From the NCBI GenBank assembly GCA_019873645.1, contig JAIOAX010000045.1, forward strand, positions 1 to 36,973: a stretch of 36,973 nt of DNA. Direction: 5' to 3'. Position numbers and translations under genes: made by a program. How positions within the stretch are numbered: the stretch's first letter is position 1; the number at the start of each line of letters is the position of its first letter. The notes under the pieces were generated by a model that saw nothing but the letters and a program-made list of their open reading frames with translations, made no database searches and had not been told where the DNA came from. This DNA is from Chloroflexota bacterium (GTDB taxonomy: Bacteria > Chloroflexota > Anaerolineae > B4-G1 > SLSP01). Shown in pieces: positions 23,701 to 30,545 of this stretch.

Positions 23701-24216
23701 GCCGCCAGCACCAATGCGATTGACCGGGGTACGACGCAACTGCCCGCCTCGCTGGTCGCGCTGCTGACCCAATTCGGCGTGAATGACTGGCACTGGGGCG
23801 CGGCGTACGACATCGGACGGTATGAGGCCGGCTTTACGCTCCTGGCGCAGCCATCTGCCCGTGCCATCGCTCCCGGCGGGACAGCACACTACACCATCGA
23901 GCTATATCCCTCCGACCTCCCGCACACCGTCACGTTGAGCGCCATCAGTCCTTCGCCCAACATTATGGTGATGCTCACTCCAAAGGTGCTTACAGTCGGA
24001 ACCACTGTAACACTTATCGTTACAGACACACATACCGGTCCAATCATGCCCGGTCTGTGGTATACGCTTCCCATTACCGGTGTGGGGGGAGGATTCACAC
24101 AGACGACCGGCGTGCAGCTGCTCGTCGGTGGAACGCATGTCTACCTGCCGGTGACGCTCAGAGGGCAGAACAGTCGTTACGCGGTTCGTTTCTTTGGACA
24201 GGATTTACAGGATTGA
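20758..24216 (+). CDS. large secreted right-handed beta-helix protein (polysaccharide lyase/hydrolase-like)
   Basis: 1152 residues. A signal peptide ends near Ala32. A concanavalin/LamG-like domain spans about 40-250 (DDFESGSLAAW to LLLDDVAFQV). A DUF1565-type start follows (LWVDAAHGNDANDGHTSATAFKTIQKA, about 252-280). A long right-handed beta-helix (about 280-960) has recurrent Asn-Asn-Ile/Val and Gly-Asn-Val turns. A beta domain covers about 1020-1120, and VYLPVTLRG lies near the C-terminus. Such helices are found in pectate lyases, polygalacturonases and alginate or rhamnogalacturonan lyases; I cannot identify catalytic residues. The last residues after VYLPVTLR include GQDLQD encoded by a 9-bp array, and that array supplies the stop codon, so the tail looks altered. 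Probably exported and wall-associated. Confidence 0.85.
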   Translation: MIQPHRPINKPAHLMLTLALLSTFILVPAARADPVIPSVWNVVADDFESGSLAAWSKVGSSNLGLVAGSGRNGSTALAVTVGQNEAYISQSRVGYAVEGYLTFWLNPNGVNVPEPPDVWLPGTSLSVARVRSSASDWWPPMVEFYLRKPPGQGYKGYIAWPKADSYFYDWKSGAFDLANGWQKITLGYKIDTWVAVWVNDVLVRYNDTDVAHEDPSGDVIELGKVQQTSTTPSGTLLLDDVAFQVPRVDDLWVDAAHGNDANDGHTSATAFKTIQKAAGLAGPGTTVHILPGVYRETVYPALSGSAAEPAVYRAENGPGTVVIRGSEPSSSLTWTRLTSDPIGLPTGVYSNVYWADLSAWNLSGPPRFIVALDSGGNVTARLPLAREPDWQVVTEWKTHEFWWAADGGSAPATCDPVTNPDHNCDLPQRSTTQLTDRTNDTEPAGIEPGNLTTLGSLISGTLVAIDTFQGHYVYRRTIVAHDVANGRITVDRICEHDTGTGNPGLGWGTKYYVENKPRLLDSPGEWWYDPSTKRLYLWPPTPANPATLNLEISRRDHGFILQNCSYIILDGLTVEFLNGSAIYLANWTNYKAYGDVVRNATLHYANYGVYLLQSVSASAPPGNAIDGFTLENSEIAYIDTHAIRLTDWWENNAAADSFARSGILNTVIRNNEMHHLGFRADGDNAIGLSFGFANRLRFEGNHVHHVAHNGVQFSRSVIQSDKTYGFAQEEIKTGDILIADNIFERTCQLTTDCGGLKFWGDPPNNHVFRNVLITGNVFRNTFGWTYVSEKRGRWTGGSESAVRGMGGLGLYVDHASGIHAYRNIAYNNAYANYMLAGVWRDGPIVYANNISANSLYGFELGSPTYDTHGNVDTQIINNIIVNNEAFGVQVTYAEGRTQNMVIDYNLYYANGWGGMWHAGPMVVRQRRPDGSLSWEPQQTLAEVQANTPWEDHGVAGDPAFWNYNAADHDLFDGSWPDFHLTAASTNAIDRGTTQLPASLVALLTQFGVNDWHWGAAYDIGRYEAGFTLLAQPSARAIAPGGTAHYTIELYPSDLPHTVTLSAISPSPNIMVMLTPKVLTVGTTVTLIVTDTHTGPIMPGLWYTLPITGVGGGFTQTTGVQLLVGGTHVYLPVTLRGQNSRYAVRFFGQDLQD

Positions 24217-24276
24217 CAGGATGAAAAAGCTCCTACAAAGCCTTCTTTAATCCCGAAAATCCTGTTAATCCTGTCA
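24198..24276. repeat. mirrored 9-bp array ACAGGATTN / AATCCTGTN at convergent 3' ends
   Basis: ACAGGATTT, ACAGGATTG and ACAGGATGA (24198-24224) face AATCCTGTT and AATCCTGTC (24258-24275) across a loop of about 33 nt. The TGA of the beta-helix gene (24214-24216) lies within the left array. The convergent glycosidase gene ends at 24290. The same unit, in the same reading frame, is found at 29561-29587. Confidence 0.85.
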
Positions 24277-24289
24277 GAAAATTCTAAAC

Positions 24290-26356
24290 TTACGGCATCC
24301 GCCGCAACCCCTCCGCACGCACCGTCCACACGCCGTTGGTCGGAAAGCCGGGGGTGGGACGATCGGGTGCGCCGTCCCAGCCGGCGGCCATCATCGCCAC
24401 GGCGGCGAGCAGGCCGCCGTTGCCGGGCAGGTAAAGCGGCAGGCGCGGCGACTGATAGTTGTGACCGTTCGCCAGGTAACGGTTCTTGGGTGAGTCGAAC
24501 AGCAGCATATCCACCGCCTGTTCCGGACGGCCCAGGCGCGCCGCCGTCATCGCCAGCATGGGATAGTCCCAGCCCCAGGTCGTCGGCCAGTTCCAGATGC
24601 GCAGCACGTGATCAAACGTCTGCTGCATCACCGCCGGGTCAATCAACGGCGTCGGCGGGAGAACGCCGAGCGCCGCCAACAGCGAAGGGTGATCGGTGGG
24701 GAGGGTGTACGGCGGGGTTTCGATGGCCGTGTAGACGCCGTCACGCATGGCCGGCCGCGCCAGGTGGCGCAAAACACGCTCCCAGTCGGGATGACGCCCC
24801 AGACCAAGTCGCTCACGCCAGCGTTGCGCCACATCCAACGCCCAATACCAGTAAGCCAGCTCAAAGGTCGGATTCAGGTTGCGCGCCCGGTCGCGGGCAT
24901 AGCTTTCCTGCGCCGGAATCAACGCCGGGCCGAGGATGTAACGCTGCCCGATCTTGTCCCACACGGGATAGGATGCCACAAATTCGGCGGTTTCAAAGAC
25001 GATCTGCCGGTATTGTTCCAACGTCTCCCGTTGTGGACGTGCCCGGTAGCACAGTTCGGCATAGTAGATGGGATGCGGTTGCTGCCAGATGAGAAAGACG
25101 CCGACCTCGCTGGGGCTATCCTGACCGTCGGGGCCGACCATTTTGGGCCAGCGCGCGCCGCGATAGCCCTGTCGCGCGGCGGTTGCCTGCGCCAGGGGAA
25201 GCACACGTTCGTACCACGGCAGGCTGCGTTCGAGCAGCGGCAGACGGTCCCACAACGCAAAGTGGGCGGCGTGCCACCAGTGCATTTCCAGATGTGCCTT
25301 GCCGTACCAGCTGGTGCAGACCAGGCCGGTTTCTTGCGGTGGCATCGAGCCGGCACAATGGACGGCAGTGAGGTACTGCGAAAGCACCACCCGCCGCTCC
25401 AGCTCAGCAGCACGGGGATCGGTGCATGCGGAAAAATCGAGCGCGCCGCCGCTCTCCCAAAATGCTGCCCAATGGCGGGCCGCCGCCGCGCGCGTTGTGT
25501 CGAAATCGGGCAAAGGGTCGGCCAACGGCGTCGGCGCAAAGGTGAGCACAACTTCCAGCGTGTCGCCGTCGGCCTGCCGGATTTCGTACTCGTGGGCGGA
25601 GATAGTCCGCACATGCGCCGCCGGTGAACACATGAGCCGTACATCGTAGCGGTCGGCGTCGAGGATGCGCGTGAACTCGGCCCGGTTGCCGACGATGATG
25701 GCTTGCGTCTGATGACGCTCCGGCTGCGTCCAATCGGCGGCGTTGCCCCACCCGGCGGCGCCGTAGGGGAAGGCCAGCGTCACTGCCAGGCGTCCCTCAT
25801 CGAGCAGCGGTGAGGTGATGCGCACCGCCAGCACGTCCTGCTCCGGGTGACAGACGGTGAGCACGCGGACCGGCTGCCCTTCCACCTCAAAGCGGCTGTC
25901 GAGCAGGCCGGCCCACAGGTCGAGCATCTGGCGTGGATGGGTCATGTCCTCAACGGCAAGCGGCGTGCCGTTGGCCTTGACGATGTGCAGGCCAAGCCGT
26001 CCCAGGTGCAGGCGGTGCGGGTTGGCGCGCAGCCACTCCGCGGCGGGCGTGTAACGGCCGGAGGCGTCCAGGCCGGAGAGGTAGGGCACGGCGCGCCCGT
26101 CCACGATGTAATCTTCAAGCGCGTCTTCCAGGCGGTAGCCCGCCGGATTGGGCAAGCTGTGCCATCCCCACTCCGCGTGTGTCCCCAGCGGCATCCCCCG
26201 CGCGTGAAAATCGGGGAAGGTTTGCAGCCCGCTGATGTCGGCAGTAAAGGCGAACCTGCCATTCCCCACGCTCAGCGGCGTCAACGGATCGGCGCGCTCC
26301 AGGATGACGGTGTGCCGCATCACCACCGCGCGGCGGTCAATGCGATGTAGTGTCAT
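24290..26356 (-). CDS. (alpha/alpha)6-barrel glycoside hydrolase-like protein
   Basis: A 688-residue protein without a signal peptide, so likely cytoplasmic. The N-terminal half (about 10-290) is a beta-sandwich-like domain beginning with PLTPLSVGNGRFAF, typical of GH65/GH95-type enzymes. The C-terminal half (about 300-670) has helical-barrel motifs: TSWYGKAHLEMHWWHAAHFALWDR, GYRGARWPKMVGPDGQ and WNWPTTWGWDYPMLAMTAARLG. These fit clan GH-L and related six-hairpin glycosidases (GH65, GH95, GH78-like), but I cannot settle the family or the catalytic residues. Hydrolysis of fucose-, rhamnose- or glucose-capped oligosaccharides is possible. AAGAGGA lies 5 nt before the ATG. It is downstream of the GH43-like/GH3 fusion on the same strand. 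Confidence 0.75.
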   Translation of the reverse strand: MTLHRIDRRAVVMRHTVILERADPLTPLSVGNGRFAFTADISGLQTFPDFHARGMPLGTHAEWGWHSLPNPAGYRLEDALEDYIVDGRAVPYLSGLDASGRYTPAAEWLRANPHRLHLGRLGLHIVKANGTPLAVEDMTHPRQMLDLWAGLLDSRFEVEGQPVRVLTVCHPEQDVLAVRITSPLLDEGRLAVTLAFPYGAAGWGNAADWTQPERHQTQAIIVGNRAEFTRILDADRYDVRLMCSPAAHVRTISAHEYEIRQADGDTLEVVLTFAPTPLADPLPDFDTTRAAAARHWAAFWESGGALDFSACTDPRAAELERRVVLSQYLTAVHCAGSMPPQETGLVCTSWYGKAHLEMHWWHAAHFALWDRLPLLERSLPWYERVLPLAQATAARQGYRGARWPKMVGPDGQDSPSEVGVFLIWQQPHPIYYAELCYRARPQRETLEQYRQIVFETAEFVASYPVWDKIGQRYILGPALIPAQESYARDRARNLNPTFELAYWYWALDVAQRWRERLGLGRHPDWERVLRHLARPAMRDGVYTAIETPPYTLPTDHPSLLAALGVLPPTPLIDPAVMQQTFDHVLRIWNWPTTWGWDYPMLAMTAARLGRPEQAVDMLLFDSPKNRYLANGHNYQSPRLPLYLPGNGGLLAAVAMMAAGWDGAPDRPTPGFPTNGVWTVRAEGLRRMP

Positions 26357-26376
26357 GCTGTCCTCTTACAAATCGA

Positions 26377-26430
26377 ACCACGAATCTACACTAATGTTTT
26401 TATTCGTGAAAATTTGTGTAGATTCGTGGT
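26377..26430. repeat. 15-bp perfect inverted repeat, CACGAATC-type
   Basis: ACCACGAATCTACAC (26377-26391) and GTGTAGATTCGTGGT (26416-26430) pair perfectly around a 24-nt AT-rich loop. It lies 8 bp from the stop of the GH43-like/GH3 gene and 20 bp before the next gene start. A 3'-end hairpin of the fusion gene is likely. Confidence 0.85.
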
Positions 26431-26437
26431 AAAAGTC

Positions 26438-29400
26438 TCACGCAACCCCAATCGTCGCGTCCAGGCGGATGTCGGCGGAGGAGCTGCCGAGCATAAGCTG
26501 CACAGGGCCAGGCTCAACCACCCAACGCTGCCGCTCGACCTCCCAGTAAGCGAGCGACGCGGCCTTGAGCGGCAGGGTCACGGTCTGCGTCTCGCCGGGT
26601 TGCAGGGTGATGCGCTTGAAACCTTTCAGCTCCTTCTTGGGTCGTTCCACTGTCGAGTGCAGATAGCGCACATAAAGCTGCACGACTTCGTCGCCCGCGC
26701 GGTCGCCGGTGTTGGTCACGTCCAGGCTGACGGTTAGTTCGCCGTCCTCCGGGAGATGTTCCGCGCTCAGGCGCAGGTTGCTGTAAGCAAAGGTGGTGTA
26801 GCTCAGACCGTAGCCAAAGGGATACAGCGGCTCGCCTTTGAAATACATATATGTCCGTCCATTGCGGATGTTGTAATCCAGGCGCGGCGGCAACTGTTCA
26901 AGGCTGCGCGGCCACGTCTGCACCAGCCGTCCGCCGGGGTTGACGTCGCCAAAGAGCACGTCGGCGAGGGCATTGCCCAACTCCTGGCTGTTGTGCGTCA
27001 TGTGAAGAATGGCCGGCACGTGGCGCTGCGTCCACACAATGGCAAAGGGAAAGCTGCTGATGAGCACGACGACGGTGTTCGGATTGGCGCGGTAGACCTG
27101 CTTGATCAGTTCTTCCTGCTCCAGGACGATGGCGCGCCGGTCCACGGCCTCCTTGCCGTCGCTCGGCGTGGGACATTGTGCCCAGCCGGCGTCGCCGGTG
27201 GGATGGTTGCCCACGCAGACGATGGCGACGTCCGCCTCGCGCGCGGCGTTGACGGCGGCATCGTCGGTGTTGTCCCTGGCATAGAGGACGCGCACGGCAT
27301 CGCCCACCTTGTCGCGGATGCCCGCCAGCGGCGTCACCGCATAAGGCGGCGTGCCGCTGTACCAGTCGAGCAGCACTTCGTCGGCGCGACGGCCGATGAC
27401 GGCGATGGTCTTGAGCGCGCCCTTGTCCAGCGGCAGCAATTTACCCTCGTTCTTGAGCAAGACGACCGATTTTTGCGTCACCAGGCGGGCCAACACCTTG
27501 TGCTTTTCGCTCTCCCAGGGGAGTTCGGGTTCGCTGCCGATGGCACTGTACGGCACCATCTCCGGCGGATCGAACAGGCCGAGTTTGATCATCACCCGAA
27601 AAACGCCGCGCAACACGGCATCCAGGTCGGCCTCGGTGAGGCGACCGTGCGCCAGTGCCGCGCGCACGTCTTCGCGATAGCGATCCAAAAACTGATTGAT
27701 GCCCGACTTGATCACCGCTTCGGCGGCCATTTCCAGGTCGGGGTAATAATGGTGGCCGCGCACCAGCAGGGTGAACGCGCCGCCATCGGTGCAGATGATG
27801 CCGTCTTGCCCCCATTCTTTGACCGCGATCTCTTTGAGCACAGGATGCACGGTACATGGGATGCCGTTATAGGCATTGTAGGCGGCCATAAAGGCCCGCG
27901 CGCCCCCTTCCATAATGCCCATGCGGAAGGGGACCGAGTAATACTCGCGGAAAAGCCGCTGGTCAAAGTCGGAAGAGGAAGACTCGCGCTCGTCCTCGTT
28001 GCTGTTGGCCAAAAAGTGCTTGAGCAGCGACGCGGTCTGCCAGTAGCGGGGATGGTCACCTTGCAATCCCTTGACAAAGGCTGTCACCAGCGTCCCGTTG
28101 AAAAAGGGGTCTTCGCCGTAACATTCCTCGGTGCGGCCCCAGCGGATGTCGCGGCCCAGATCGGCGTTGGGCGCGCGCACCACCAGCCCGCCGCGTCGAA
28201 AGCGTTTGCTCTGCACCACATAGCGCGTCTCGTAGCCTTCGACGGCGGCAGCCTGCTGCACCAGATCGGGGTCCCACGTCTCGCCGAGGCCGATGGCCTG
28301 CGGGAATTGCGTCGTCGGCACGGGCGCAGGGCCGCCCCACCCACCCGGCCCGCCCAGGGCCAGCCCATGCAAGCCCTCGACGTGGCCGGTTCCCCAAACG
28401 CCCAGGCGCGGGACATTCGGCTCGGTGCCCAGGCAGGCGATCTTTTCCTCCTGCGTCATCAGCGACAGCAGGTTGTCAATGCGTTCCTCAGTCGGCAGAG
28501 TGGGATCGGCAAACGGATAGTCGGCCGGCGGTTTGCGCACGATGGCGAAAGCGTCGCCGTCCGGCTCCAGTTCAAAGATCAGCGGGCGTTCATGCGGCGG
28601 GTGGTTGGGATGGTGCAGGGTCAGCATTGGCATGCCGTCAAAGCGGTGGAAAATCATGCCGTGTCCGCCGTCGTCCATAAAAAGCGGGCGTGGATGCTGC
28701 CGCCACGGCCCGTGGATGCGTCCCGAGTCGGAAATCGCCATCATCTGGGTATAGCCGCGCCAGCCCAACGTGGCCCACAGCATCAACAGCTTGCCGCTCG
28801 GCATCCGGTAGATGAACGGCCCGTCGGTGACATAGCGCTCCATGCCGGGGCGCGTCCATGCCGCGTCGCTGCCCTTGAAGAGCGTGATCGGTTCGCCTTC
28901 GACAGCCGAGAGGTCAGGCGTGAGGCGCACCAGGTCAATCGTGCCGTCGCGGATTTGCACCCACTCGTGGCAGTAGATCATATAGGGGACGCCATCCTCC
29001 ACCCAGAGCGTGCCGTCGAGGATCATCAGCTCCGGCGGCGTGTGCGCGGCATTGCGGAAGGGGCGATATGGCCCCAGGAGCGAGTCGGCAACGAGTACCT
29101 GCGAGCCGCGCTTGACGAATTTCGACCACCAGGACGGCAGCTCACCTTCTGGGCGCGGCGCGCCTTCGGGGAGAGGCTCGTCGGTGTTGAAGGTGAGAAA
29201 GAGGTAGTATTTGCCCTTATACCGGTGCAGTTCCGGCGCCCAGATCGGCCCCTGCGCCCAGAAATCGGCGGGGGTCTCGAAAACGATTGTTGGGCCGGTC
29301 CAGGTTTTCAGGTCGGTGCTGGCATAAAGGCCCACGGCGGGGCGACCCGCGTTTCCAGCGGGCAGCGATGCGACCAGGTAATAGGTCTGCGTGGCCTCAT

Positions 29401-29467
29401 CCGGCACGATAAACGGGTCGCGGATGCGCAAGTCCGACAACGTGTACGTTTTTTCCATGTCAGTCAT
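26438..29467 (-). CDS. GH43-like propeller fused to GH3 beta-glucosidase/beta-xylosidase
   Basis: About 1009 residues, cytoplasmic (no signal peptide). Residues about 5-310 form a GH43-like five-bladed propeller: LRIRDPFIV (catalytic-type Asp17), IWAPELHRYKGKYYLF and VTDGPFIYRMPSGKLLMLW. Residues about 317-1005 form a complete GH3 enzyme with TIM barrel (RIDNLLSLMTQEEK onward), LLKHF, nucleophile Asp561 in IICTDGGAF, the alpha/beta sandwich (KTIAVIGRRADE...GGRLVQTWPRS, PFGYGLSYTTF) and a C-terminal Fn3 domain. Together these suggest removal of arabinofuranose or xylose and then beta-linked xylose or glucose from hemicellulose oligomers. I start at ATG 29467, just behind GGGAGG; ATG 29458 is the alternative. 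A longer frame opens at GTG 29509, but its extra codons are only the adjacent repeat. Confidence 0.9.
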   Translation of the reverse strand: MTDMEKTYTLSDLRIRDPFIVPDEATQTYYLVASLPAGNAGRPAVGLYASTDLKTWTGPTIVFETPADFWAQGPIWAPELHRYKGKYYLFLTFNTDEPLPEGAPRPEGELPSWWSKFVKRGSQVLVADSLLGPYRPFRNAAHTPPELMILDGTLWVEDGVPYMIYCHEWVQIRDGTIDLVRLTPDLSAVEGEPITLFKGSDAAWTRPGMERYVTDGPFIYRMPSGKLLMLWATLGWRGYTQMMAISDSGRIHGPWRQHPRPLFMDDGGHGMIFHRFDGMPMLTLHHPNHPPHERPLIFELEPDGDAFAIVRKPPADYPFADPTLPTEERIDNLLSLMTQEEKIACLGTEPNVPRLGVWGTGHVEGLHGLALGGPGGWGGPAPVPTTQFPQAIGLGETWDPDLVQQAAAVEGYETRYVVQSKRFRRGGLVVRAPNADLGRDIRWGRTEECYGEDPFFNGTLVTAFVKGLQGDHPRYWQTASLLKHFLANSNEDERESSSSDFDQRLFREYYSVPFRMGIMEGGARAFMAAYNAYNGIPCTVHPVLKEIAVKEWGQDGIICTDGGAFTLLVRGHHYYPDLEMAAEAVIKSGINQFLDRYREDVRAALAHGRLTEADLDAVLRGVFRVMIKLGLFDPPEMVPYSAIGSEPELPWESEKHKVLARLVTQKSVVLLKNEGKLLPLDKGALKTIAVIGRRADEVLLDWYSGTPPYAVTPLAGIRDKVGDAVRVLYARDNTDDAAVNAAREADVAIVCVGNHPTGDAGWAQCPTPSDGKEAVDRRAIVLEQEELIKQVYRANPNTVVVLISSFPFAIVWTQRHVPAILHMTHNSQELGNALADVLFGDVNPGGRLVQTWPRSLEQLPPRLDYNIRNGRTYMYFKGEPLYPFGYGLSYTTFAYSNLRLSAEHLPEDGELTVSLDVTNTGDRAGDEVVQLYVRYLHSTVERPKKELKGFKRITLQPGETQTVTLPLKAASLAYWEVERQRWVVEPGPVQLMLGSSSADIRLDATIGVA

Positions 29468-29486
29468 TTCCTCCCAAAATTCAAAA

Positions 29487-29587
29487 CACGAATCCTCACG
29501 AATCTCCACTAATCAAATCTCAATTCGTGAGGATTCGTGCAGATTCGTGGTTAAGGGTTCATCCTGTAAATCTTGTAAATCCTGTCC
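29487..29587. repeat. compound array: mirrored CACGAATC (period 10) plus ACAGGATTT (period 9)
   Basis: CACGAATCCTCACGAAT (29487-29503) is perfectly complementary to ATTCGTGAGGATTCGTG (29523-29539), a 17-bp stem with a 19-nt loop. ATCCTGTAAATCTTGTAAAT-type units follow at 29561-29587, equivalent on the minus strand to ACAGGATTT. The last roughly 25 codons of the CPBP protease gene and its stop (29513) lie inside this block. It also separates that gene from the GH43-like/GH3 gene. Confidence 0.85.
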
Positions 29588-30460
29588 CAAAAGCGTGCGG
29601 CGGTACATGCGCCAAAGGACGACAATGCCCACCGCCATTGCCAGAACGCCCAAAAGCCCTACTTCCGGGCCGAACGAAGAATTAGGCAAGCCCACCCACA
29701 GCTCCGGGCCAACGATCTCTGTGATCAGAAAGCGCGCCGTTTTGGGAGCCGCGCCGATCAACGCCAAGATCTCATACTCGAACGTGTTCCAGGCAAAGTG
29801 CAGCGCGATCGGCAGCCACAACGTTCGCCGCACCAGGTACGCCAGGGCAAACATCACACCTGCCAGCATCAACGTAAAGGGGATGACATAGTTTGCCCAC
29901 CCGTAGGCCGTGGGGTTGATCAGATGAATCATGCCGAACACAGATGAAGAGAGAGCCACCGCCCAGGGCAAGCCCAGGCCTTCTTCCAGGGTCGGCAACA
30001 AATACCCGCGCATGACGACTTCTTCGGTGACGGCGACAACCGTCATCTGGACGACGATCCGCCAGAAGAGCGATTGGAGCAGCTCTCCCAGCGGCCGCGT
30101 TTGCCACGCAAACCCGATGACGTTGATCCACCCCATCGCCAGTTCCACCAGGAAAATACCGGTCATGAGCGCCGCGCCCAGAAGCAGCCCCAGCCCGATG
30201 TCAATCCAGCCCTGGCGATCCAGCCGCAAGCCAAAACTTGCCCAGTCCCGTTTGTCCACGAAACGGCGACAAATCCACGTCCCCAAGAGAACCGCAACCA
30301 GTTGCAGCAGTTGCTGATAACCGTAGTGAAGCTTGAGCTGGAAAATCATCACCGGCAACGTGATAACAAGATAGGTCAGGACCAGCAGCAGCAGATAGAC
30401 CGGCACGCGCCAACCTGAGCGCAGCCGCCCGTCACGAACAAAAAGCGATTTATCGAGCAT
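29513..30460 (-). CDS. CPBP-family (CAAX-like) intramembrane protease
   Basis: A 315-residue, multi-TM protein of the Abi/CPBP family (Rce1-like glutamic-type intramembrane proteases). About eight TM helices are visible. Family motifs are AVTEEVVMRGYL (the catalytic Glu-Glu-x-x-x-Arg), FGMIHL and LPIALHFAWNTF. Substrates are unknown. Bacterial members can process or protect against peptides, or mature surface proteins. The start is ATG 30460, with AGGGG 9 nt upstream; an upstream TTG is less likely. The C-terminal roughly 25 residues (GQDLQDLQDEPL to the end) follow the last TM helix and are encoded entirely by the repeat block 29513-29587, so the original C-terminus was probably near Arg-Arg-Thr-Leu. 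Confidence 0.88.
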   Translation of the reverse strand: MLDKSLFVRDGRLRSGWRVPVYLLLLVLTYLVITLPVMIFQLKLHYGYQQLLQLVAVLLGTWICRRFVDKRDWASFGLRLDRQGWIDIGLGLLLGAALMTGIFLVELAMGWINVIGFAWQTRPLGELLQSLFWRIVVQMTVVAVTEEVVMRGYLLPTLEEGLGLPWAVALSSSVFGMIHLINPTAYGWANYVIPFTLMLAGVMFALAYLVRRTLWLPIALHFAWNTFEYEILALIGAAPKTARFLITEIVGPELWVGLPNSSFGPEVGLLGVLAMAVGIVVLWRMYRRTLLGQDLQDLQDEPLTTNLHESSRIEI

Positions 30461-30476
30461 CAATGCAATCCCCTTT

Positions 30477-30543
30477 TACCGCGGAGTTCGCAGAGAGCGC
30501 CGAGAATTTTTGTCAATCTCAGCGCCCTCTGTCCTCTGCGGTG
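30477..30543. repeat. mirrored CGCAGAG array (about 28-bp imperfect stem)
   Basis: The left arm ACCGCGGAGTTCGCAGAGAG (30478-30505) faces the right arm TCTCAGCGCCCTCTGTCCTC...GCGGTGA (30517-30543). The arms are imperfect complements across an 11-nt T-rich loop. It fills almost the whole gap between the putative glycosidase stop (30546) and the CPBP gene start. Confidence 0.8.
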
Positions 30544-30545
30544 AA

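Noticed and set aside
24198..24276. Short regular arrays as CRISPR
   Set aside because: Units are 7-10 bp with no unique spacers of 25-40 bp, and no cas genes are present.
29468..29509. GTG-initiated N-terminal extension of the GH43-like/GH3 protein
   Set aside because: The extra 14 codons are the CACGAATC repeat and ribosome-binding site translated. GGGAGG directly precedes ATG 29467.
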